Source: Cryptomeria japonica
Lineage: Eukaryota; Streptophyta; Pinopsida; Cupressales; Cupressaceae
Length of the DNA stretch: 64,000 nt
Assembly (NCBI RefSeq): GCF_030272615.1
Contig: NC_081409.1
Location: forward strand, 876,005,594-876,069,593
Reading direction: 5' to 3'
Part shown: positions 55,823 to 64,000 of the stretch, piece after piece
Layout: each line of letters begins with the position of its first letter
Position numbering within the stretch: the first letter of the stretch is position 1
Position numbers and translations under genes: made by a program
Notes under the pieces: model-generated
The model's database searches: none
The model's input: the letters and a program-made list of their open reading frames with translations, nothing else
What the model was told of the DNA's origin: nothing

Positions 55823-58800
55823 ATGGCAACCCCGAAGGCAGGAGCATCCACCAGTCGTTCAGCTCTCATGAAAGAAGATCAGAAGACCGAAGAAGTGGAG
55901 ACCAAGATCGTGTCGAAGTGGAGCAACATTGGAGATACTAACTTAGGCAACTTCAGCACGAAGAAGTTTCGAGATGTCCCTTACATTGGTAAGCCATCCC
56001 CTGTCGCCTAGAGAATAATCGAGAGTGGCATCATTAAGGCGGCCGGCTTTCCTCCAGCTATTCAGTGCCATGAGTTGATGATCGAGTGTGCTCGTCATTA
56101 TGATCCACAGTCCAGAACAATCGTGTCCAATGAGGGAAACACTTTGGCATACCTTTCAGAGGAAGCTATAAGTGAAGCTTTCCATCTTCCAGAGCACAGG
56201 GACATGATATACAAGAGCATAGAAGGAGCCAGATCAATGTACGAAGATGATCCAGATGCTTGTCTAAGCATTATTAATAAGAACTGGCTACTTAAGAGTC
56301 GTCCCCGTCTGAGCAAGGTCCCGAACACACCGCACAGGATTGATTTCCAGGAGGAGTACAGAGATTTGATTACCATGCTCAACCGAGTTACAGGAGCCCC
56401 TCACGCCTTCTATTTTGAGAAGTGGATGTTCTACTTCATCCAGGTGATCGTTCAAGGGAAAGGTACGATACATTGGGCTAGGATGATTAGCCATTGCTTG
56501 GACGTACAGTTGAGAAGACTCAAGGCTACTAAGTCCTTCCACATGAGTTCATATGTCATCTATGCCTTGATCAGGAGTGTTGAGTACGCAGGACTACCTC
56601 ACAGAGGAGTGATTGGAAGAGGACCCAGCGAGGTCAGAGCCTGTGATTCCTATGCCTACTTGCATCATCCGCCAGGGAGCAACTATAAGTTGGTTAATGA
56701 TACTTTCACGATGAACATCACCAGGACGTTGCAAGGTGGAATTCACAACAGGTTATCTCAGGATGCCCAGGAATTCATAAAGAGGTACGGTGCTTGGTTC
56801 ATTCAGTTTCCCAAGTTCACTTATATTAGAGTGCATGGATGTCCTTTACCTCCATACATGTTGCCGAGATATCCGACAGACAGAATTGTGTTACTTGAAG
56901 TAACGAGACAGTTGGCAGCATATGTGAAGGCATTCAGACACAGACATCAGAATGGAGTTCCAGTACCTATCATTTTGGGCAATTCAGTTGAGGTATGTCC
57001 TAATGCTTTAGCCATGGATGACGCAGAGAAGGAGTTAGCCTTGTATTCTTTTTCATCTTTTGCTTTGAGAGAAAGCTTTGATCCACATGGACATTTAGAG
57101 GAGACAGTCGGCAGAAAGTTTAAACATGAGTACCAAATTGAAGATTTTATGATGAATCTCTTAGATGATCTTGAAGTGAAACGGAAAATGCATTCTAGAT
57201 TGCCTTTGGATTTCATCAGGAAATGCAGGATTTACAGAGTGGCCGACCAAGCTCAGAACAGTGGCAGACATATCCAGTCTTCCTATGATCGAGAAAGCAA
57301 AACAATAAGGTTGGATTGGAATGAGCCTGAGGTCGTGGATCTAGATACTTTAATGGCTCCAGTTTTGTCTTGTACTCGCAGATGGGTTGACATACAACAT
57401 CAGAAGTTGAGAGGACAAGACATAGCTATGACTTTCACTTTGGAAGAGAAACCAGCCGAAGGTGGAGCTAGTGTGAGTGAAGGCAATCCTAATCCTAGAA
57501 ATTCAGGTGAAGGAAACCTTCGATGTGCCAGTGAGGGCAATCTCCATTCAAGAGGTTCGAAGAGAAAAGAGAGACCTGGAAAGAGAGAATCTTCCAAGAA
57601 GAAACAAGAGGCTAACAGAGATCGATCATCCGGTACTTCTTCTAGACCTGAGAAGAGAACAATTCAAGTGGAAGAATCCATGGAGTCTATGGTACAGAAT
57701 GACAGGCAGGAAGAAGGACAGGCACAGCATGGTTCACCAAATGGATCTCTCCAAGATTATGATTTAGATGAAGATAAAGAAGACAATGAAATGACATCTC
57801 CTCCCAGACAAGAGGAAATAGTGCACAAAGAGATTCAAGTTCAAGAAACAAGATCGATTATCCCAGATTGGTTGAAGGAAAGATTAACCAAGGTGATCGT
57901 AGTTGAGGACGAGGATAATGCAATTGATTTAGAGAGCCTTGTTGGACATTCCCAGGAAGTGATCGAGAAGAGAAAGGCTACCAAGATGTCCAAGATGATT
58001 CGAGATGAGACTAGATCCAGAAAACTGCAGATAGCTACACCGGCAGCAGACAAATATGAAGGTGAGATCCTAGCAAAGGAATATGATATACAGACATTTG
58101 AGCTAGGACCATCCACAGCAGAGCAGACTTTAGACGATGCTACCGACTCATTTGAGGCATTGAAGGACAAGCTTAGAGAAGAAATGGAGAAGAATAGAAA
58201 GCTTGAGAGAGAGGTCGGTGCATGGAGGACTTATTTCAATCACATCAATGAACCTTTGGGACGTCAGGATCCAGCTAGATCACCAGTGCAAGCACTTCCA
58301 CTTCAATCAATCAGTGAGGCAGAAAGATTCAGGAACATGGTTCAACGTACAAGTAATTGGATGGATAGATCTCATACAGTGGCCATAGAATTTGTAACAA
58401 GGATGATGAAGATTATTCATCAAGCTATCCAGGTTCTTGAGATAATCCACAATTTGATGATAACAGTAGCTGCATTCGCCCATACCAAGGATGTTATCAT
58501 TCCTGTTTTGAAAGTTATTAGACACACATCAAGAAAAGTTTTAGCGCAAGAGAAGATCTTGGATGGGGAATCTCACAGTTTGTTTTAGTGGTCAACCTTA
58601 CTCCATATGAAGAGTGTTTTCTTCGAAGACATCAGTGTTAGATGTGGCCAAGTTGAGGAGGTGATCAATCCGATCCAGGACAGAGTATTTGAGGTACTTC
58701 GTACCATTCTTGGCAGAAGGATCGAGGTCGAGACAGATGTGGATATGCAGGAGTTAGAGGATAGAATTAAGGTTATCTTTTGCAAGGACGCAAATGTTAC

Positions 58801-59026
58801 AGATGAGCAATATGATCAAATGTTTGCCACTATGCTCCTGATTGAAAGAACAAAGGAACTTGAATCTACTTGGGACGCAGCTCTTCTAGATGCATTCGAT
58901 CAGGTCATCCACTTGGAAGAGAGTATGAAGAATCTTCCCGAGATTCCAATTGCAGAAATCGAAGGAATCGTGACAAGATTCATTGCATATGCAAAAAAAA
59001 ACATTGGAAAGGGAATAAGGTTCTAG
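55823..59026 (+). pseudogene. Long E-family ORF (1,068 codons) with two nonsense mutations
   Basis: Homologous along its whole length to the E3 ORF. In-frame TAG codons lie at codon 63 (56009) and codon 922 (58586); at the second site E3 reads CAG, a C-to-T change in a CHG context. The TGA position of E3 is CGA here, so the lesions are independent and the ancestral frame was open. The conserved core, the basic segment, the VIVVEDED motif and the C-terminal helix are all present; the SEG-x-PHPR repeats are more diverged. No retroviral enzyme motif. Function unknown. Confidence 0.8.
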
Positions 59027-59154
59027 ATGAAAGGTTGTTATAGATGACATGGCATCTTATTTGTCATTGGTTTATGTCTCCTAGATTTTTGTGCCAAATT
59101 TAATATTTGGCTATGTATTTAATATTGTTCAGTAAAAAGGAGGCCATTTGTAAC

Positions 59155-59245
59155 AAAACCTAATTAGGGTTTAGGTGTCATGATCTTGACCGTTGATCTA
59201 CTTTCGATCTGGACCTTTCATTGTAACTGGGGATGCTATTTATAC
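59155..59245 (+). promoter_or_regulatory. Telo-box pair and TATA-like box of E4
   Basis: AAAACCTAATTAGGGTTT (one mismatch from the palindrome) at 59155-59172, and CTATTTATA at about 59237-59245. Confidence 0.55.
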
Positions 59246-60107
59246 CCCCATTTTTCATTTCATTTAGTAATAGTCAATAGTTAGATTTCAGAGAGTTTAT
59301 TGTATTAGAGAGATTAGAGTTAGAAGCAATTTTATTTTGTAGCAAGATTGAGTTTTGAAGAGAGGAATTCAAGCAATTGTTGTACATGATGACTTGGAAA
59401 TCAATGAAATATTGAAGTTATGGTGTTTTGTTGCAACTTTCTTGGTTATCTTCATGGTTGTTTAATTTACTTGAATCATGCTCAATCAAAGTAGTGTGTT
59501 AATTTGAAGGACATAGTATGAGACTTGATCTTTGGTAGGATTCGTAATCCAAACCACTAGCTTCTTGCTGATTGTAGGAACGCCTTGCGTGGTCAACTGG
59601 AGAATACTTTGAGTCCCTTAATCTTCAATCATTATTGTATCTTGGATATGTACCTTTGTGGTAGTATCTTTGACCTTTGATGTATTGAATATCATTTTAT
59701 TACCTTAGAAGATCGCATCAATTTCAATTGAGTTCTTATCTTATGGCAAAATTGAAGTTGGTTGAACCTTGCCAAGTCTTGTCCATACGAAGTCATTCTT
59801 AGGGTTAGGTTAGATTAGACCTCTTTCAAACCCTACTCCTTTGTTATTTTTGAAAAGTTTCTTTAGTTTAGTAAAACCTTGAACTTTCGGAATATGTAAG
59901 ACCCCTTGAAGGAAACAGCAAATCACATCATACCGCTGGAAGCTTGTCCACACGTAGAGACCCTACTAACAGAACCTTGGAGTCTTCCTAACTGATCCTT
60001 TATGCGAATCTTCAGCAGTTAGAGACTATTTTCTCAAGAGAGGATAAGATGCCTATTGGTATTTTATTCTGTGTATGATGGTGTATAAAATACACGTCAA
60101 CAGTACC

Positions 60108-61259
60108 AAAAGAAATGGCTCTTGATTTGAATTGAAAGGCATTGTATCAGCCTCCGGACAGTTAACGAAGTATTCAGAGGTAGAAAATGCAGAGATCACT
60201 GTCATGTTGTCATGGCTTATTCGATTATCAAGAAAATATTAAAGAACTATCATAATATCAGAGAACTACTTACCTAACAAAGAATTTTTCCAAGCAAAAT
60301 GTAGTCCGCTAAAAAGTAAATCCTTTGCTCAAAGCACTAAGAAAGGGCTAGACAAGACATTATGGGAGATTGTCCATGAATCGGAATAATAACTCCTAAA
60401 CATAAGGGAGATATGCAAAAATATTTGTGAGAAAGGAAAAATAAATATAGACACTGAAGTTATTGAAATGACTACGTTCGATGACTAGAAACAAGAGATT
60501 ACTTTTACATCAATGGACATGGTAGGTTCAATCACTGAGTCTTGTTTCAGACAATTTGAGAGTGCACCTGCAGCATAGTAAAAACGGCAAAGCAAAGAAA
60601 ATTGACTTCTAATTTACAATCCAAACACCATGTCAAGTATTCTTATTGTCATAAGTTTGGACAAATTGAAAAAAATAATGCCAAAAACGACAACATCATT
60701 CTTCTCATAAGAAACCATGAGCTCAAGCAATAGTGGTAATAGTGGTAGAGCAAGACACCAAAGAAGAGCAGACTTTTATGGTGTCTTCCCAAGATAATGG
60801 TAATGAAACCAATTGTTAGTTATTTGACTCTAGGGCATCTCAAAGATGTCAAATTTACTATGATTCAAGTTCTATGCAATAACCCTTACCTAGTTATCCA
60901 ATTTGCTACAGAAATTACTACCAAACACTCACTCTACAGGCATGTGCATTATATCAGACAAATTGCACTTCATTACAACACTCAGCTGGTAAGGAATTTC
61001 ATCAAACAGTTTCCCTTCATTCACTGGAGAAGATCATTAATTTACTGCTTATAAAAAATTTAGTTGCTGTTGATTTTATAGTTTATTTCAGACTTGCAAT
61101 GGTTGCCAGAAAAACAGTTTACATATATCTTCGTTGGAGTACAATTTTGATTATATGCTTCTCAAAACAGATTCAAAGTTCATGGCAATTATTTAACAGT
61201 TAACATCATCTAATGACTATAAGTTACAACAGAGCATAGAAGTAAGAAATTTCTATTCT
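60108..61259 (+). pseudogene. Very decayed Ty1/copia gag fragment
   Basis: Around 60630-60700 a frame gives Y-C-H-K-F-G-H-I-E-K, a copia zinc-knuckle core, followed by charged residues. About 150 bp on, a frame resembles the start of a protease (LFDS-A-SQRCQIYYDSS). The rest is riddled with stops. The evidence is weak. Confidence 0.4.
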
Positions 61260-62748
61260 GGCCTTGATAAATCAAGCTGAATTACATTGGCAATGGAATT
61301 TGACTCCAAGGTTGCACAGTCCAGATAACTCAGAGTTCCAGGATCTATCCCAAATCAGCACCACTCCTCCAAACTGCTCGTATACCTTTACAATGGCTGC
61401 ACCAATGTTCACAAGCTCTGACATAAAATTGGTGCCATTCTGTATAATTCCCAGGCCTCCTTTAGTGACTGAGGGTGTTCAATAAAGGAGTCTAAAAGCC
61501 TTAGAATATGCTAACAAATTCCATTCTCTTCTTTCCCAGACCTGTGTCTTACCAGGAAAGCATATCGACTCAGCACTTGAAGACTAATAAGCCATGACTT
61601 AGAAAAAAGGCTTCCATTATGAAGAAGAAACTCACACCAGGCAATGACTTCAACAGACAGCCATACAAAGAAGCCACTCAACAGTTTGGTGATCACACGG
61701 TAAGGAAAAGAAAGCCCAAGACCTCACACTATAATCAAATGCTCACAACTCGAAAGAGAAAGATCACACTTCCATCAGCAGGGAGAGGAAATGCCTAAAA
61801 CAGCCCACAAATTGGTTCCTCTGAACTATGACAAGAGCCACAACCAGTGAAGGAACTCTTGATGCTGATAAACTCACACCAAGATACAAACAATCATCTG
61901 TCATTACCGCATTCAAGAATGAAGTCTTGATGGGAAATGGAATGCCCATTCGCTTCAGCATTTCACTTTAATCTCAGATGATTAGATAAAAACTTCCATT
62001 TGCTTCAACATTTCACTTCAATCTCATATGATAAAATCAAAACTTCCATTTGCCAAGAAAATTATATTCCTCCAGCAAAATAATAGTCACCAATCCTTTA
62101 TGAAACCATACCCAAAAATAATATTTTTATTCCAAACTAATTGAAGTGTCACGTCAATATAGGCACCCAAACTTTGAATTAAAATATATTTGCAAAAGCT
62201 ATCCATAAAAATTACAGCCTTATTTTTAACGATACCTTATTTTTTATTCCAATAAAACCTTCAGACCAACCCAAGCTACAAATAAAGCAATAAATCTCAC
62301 AAACTGCAAATTTGTCTCAAATTGAAACTTCAAAAATTTGCTAAACTTATGTGTGAAATCTTTGGTGAGATTCCTGCATGAAACCTCGAGCCTGAATTGG
62401 GTTTTTCTCTAATTCCAAGAAATCCTAAGGGTTTTCGTCCTCGAAATCTGAATCTGTACACAAGCTCCTCTTTTCCAATAAAATAATTCCCAATAAATTC
62501 AATGCTTGTCTTTACTACTTTTATAATATTCTTTTGGCAACTATTTTTAAAATATAAATATTAAATTAAAATAATTTAATATTTACATCACAAAGTGACT
62601 TAAATAATATTTTGATTTTTAACTTTTAAAGTCACATTTTATTAAATAATTAATTAAATATTAATTTCCTCAAAATTATGTAAAGACAAATTAATAATTT
62701 AATTAATTATTTATTTAATTTTCAGGCTAGCAAAAAAACGACATTAAA
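61260..62748 (-). repeat. Probable LTR of an unidentified element
   Basis: At 62745-62790 the minus strand reads a purine-rich CTTAGGTGGGAGGG after GGATTGCTTGAGGTCAAGC, closely like the sequence before the 3' LTR of the 7191-10372 element. So an LTR should start near 62745 on the minus strand and run to lower coordinates. A 57-bp tandem repeat lies at about 61945-62055. The far end is not defined. Exon-like open frames at 61260-61480 and 61560-61680 (minus) are noted but not called. Confidence 0.4.
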
Positions 62749-63048
62749 AGCCCTCCCACCTAAGATTGCTTGACCTCAAGCAATCCAGCACCAAGACCAC
62801 ATATCAATCTTGGAGTCCAATATGATCTCCCGTTGCAAGTACTATGTTGCAAGATACCTGCAACTGTTAACCACTTATCCATCCCGGAAATCAATTGAAT
62901 AATCATATGTATCATTCGGCCAAACTCATCAACCTATTTCAAGACCTTACCCAATGTCCGTTGTGCCACTTTGATACTGAAATTTGCAACACTATTTATC
63001 TACATTATTCTATGAAGACCTCCATCAATGATGCGAATCCCTAGATCC
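62749..63048. other. Internal remnant of the preceding LTR element
   Basis: Continues from the purine tract; no coding sequence seen. Ends at the start of E5, with GATCC (63044-63048) as the potential target duplication. Confidence 0.35.
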
Positions 63049-64000
63049 TGTTGTGACGTTTTCTCACATCGCCCCATTGCAAATGGGGACCCCCACTATT
63101 TCACTTGTTAGGGTAGATGTTTTGCCTAGTTTCCTACTTTTAGCCTTTGCTTATGAGAGGGTGTCATGTCAAAATGCAAAAGATGTTAAAATGATCCTAG
63201 GTGTCAAGTTGCCTTAGAGTTTGGATTTATTCTTGCGAAGTGCTGAGTTTCAATTTGGACTTGAAATGAGAGTGTAAAATGAAAAAAGTGTTGCAAATTA
63301 GTGTGATTTTTGTGTGGAGGTGCTAAAGGTCCCTATAGAAGTCATTTTTTCACTCCTAGGAGGTAAAACAAGTCAAAAATGCACAAAATCCCGATGGATC
63401 CCTATTTTCCCCCACAAAATCCCAAAAGTCTCGATGGAAATAGAATTTGCACCGAGCAAAAAGGCAAAATATGATAAGTTTGGGACTTTACAGTGTGGAA
63501 ATCATCAAGGTTCCGATGCAAGACATTTTTCCCAAATGAAATTAAGGCATAAAAGTCAGTTGTCCTGATGGGAGGCGTTTTTCCATTGAGTTTTGAAAAC
63601 ATATATGGACTTTGTCCTGATGAAGCGTGATTTTCCACTACATTTTGAGCAAAAAGAAGTAATTTTTATGATGAAAAAGGTGTCTGTGCCGATGAGGTGC
63701 ATTTTTTCCCTCGTGGACAGTATTTTTGGGAAAATCTCGATGCATCTGGATTCTCCACTAAGGTTGTCCCAATGGAGGTCATTTTTCCACTCACGGCGAA
63801 TGAAGTGTCCTGATGAACCATGTTTTTCCACCAGGCTAGTATTTTATAATATTTATCCCACATTCATTGTGGAGTGGAACAAAATGGGGTAAGGATGAAT
63901 AAACATGCAAGGACTTGAACAAGTTTATGTGTCTTGATGGAGGTCAATTCTCCACTAGGGATAAAATGATGGAAAATGATCAAATTTATTTGTCCAGATG
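63049..64000 (+). mobile_element. E5: start of a divergent E-family unit, cut by the window edge
   Basis: Begins TGTTGTGACG with the same two terminal hairpins as E1-E4 (TGTGA...TCACA and CCCCATT-GCA-AATGGGG). In place of CGCTC hairpins it has a different module repeated irregularly from 63331 on: GTCC(T/C)GATGGAGGTC, a T-run, TCCACTAGGG. At least ten copies lie within 670 bp. The 3' part is outside the window. Confidence 0.75.
63331..63960 (+). repeat. Array of TCCTGATGGA...TCCACTAGG modules in E5
   Basis: Copies start near 63331, 63388, 63430, 63511, 63561, 63616, 63690, 63737, 63768, 63808 and 63931. In the best copies CCT and TGGA on the left can pair with AGG and TCCA on the right across a 2x2 mismatch, the same layout as the CGCTC hairpins. 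Several copies do not pair well. Confidence 0.6.

Larger units (their letters stand above)
52329..60102 (+). mobile_element. E4: giant LTR-like unit with a ~1,070-codon ORF
   Basis: 7,774 bp, TGTTGTGAC to CGTCAACA, with the perfect target duplication GTACC (52324-52328 and 60103-60107). It has the E3 layout: terminal hairpins followed by a long C/T homopolymer (52372-52400), 14 GTCCC-type hairpins (52791-54885), a TATA box (55216), a leader intron (55621-55820), the long ORF (55823-59026), a telo-box (59155-59172), a TATA-like box (about 59238) and a 0.86-kb tail. No LTR pair. Its position in a separate intron shows the family was active more than once. Confidence 0.88.

Noticed and set aside
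1-64000. tRNA, rRNA or organelle insertions
   Set aside because: No stretch with cloverleaf potential or recognisable rRNA or plastid genes was seen by eye; a tRNAscan or BLAST run would be decisive.

Overview
The window looks like nuclear DNA of a seed plant with a very large, repeat-packed genome, most likely a gymnosperm (conifer). The case rests on nested LTR retrotransposons, decayed Ty1/copia, Ty3/gypsy and hAT genes, and a host gene whose exons are separated by tens of kilobases of transposons. Species and chromosome cannot be read from the sequence.

Host gene: four exons on the minus strand (51139-50949, 1496-1301, 585-521, 269-164) join in phase with GT/AG borders. They encode the C-terminal ~185 residues of an ARM-repeat protein that I recognise as similar to plant TELO2-interacting protein 2 (TTI2). 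The intron between 50949 and 1496 is 49,452 bp. Almost everything else in the window lies inside that intron, or in the next one upstream, which runs past the right edge.

Layout: 2.6-13.1 kb is a decayed Ty1/copia element in tandem with the tail of a second copy; it is interrupted by a solo LTR (4390-5351) and by a small non-coding LTR element on the minus strand (7191-10372) with 61-bp tandem repeats. 13.3-16.0 kb is a second, internally deleted copia element (minus). 16-19.6 kb is mostly unassigned. 19.6-26.2 kb is a probable LTR interrupted by giant unit E1. A gypsy integrase gene fragment (minus) is split by E2 (26868-38249), which is itself split by E3 (27145-34759). 38.8-49.7 kb holds hAT transposase relics, one hAT MITE with perfect 8-bp target duplications, and a larger related hAT element. 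E4 (52329-60102) lies in the next intron, and E5 starts at 63049 and leaves the window.

The most interesting system is the E family. E1-E4 are 3.8-7.8 kb units that start TGTTG, end CAACA, and have perfect 5-bp target duplications, yet contain no pair of long terminal repeats. Each carries a tandem array of 8-16 short hairpins about 165-180 bp apart (52 in total) whose stems differ by compensatory base changes between subfamilies. Next come an internal TATA box, a probable leader intron, an ORF of about 1,070 codons (E3, E4) or a short derivative ORF (E1, E2), then a palindromic telo-box and a second TATA box about 0.9 kb from the 3' end. The simplest reading is solo copies of a giant LTR that contains its own gene and a structured RNA/DNA array; I do not recognise this arrangement as a described family.
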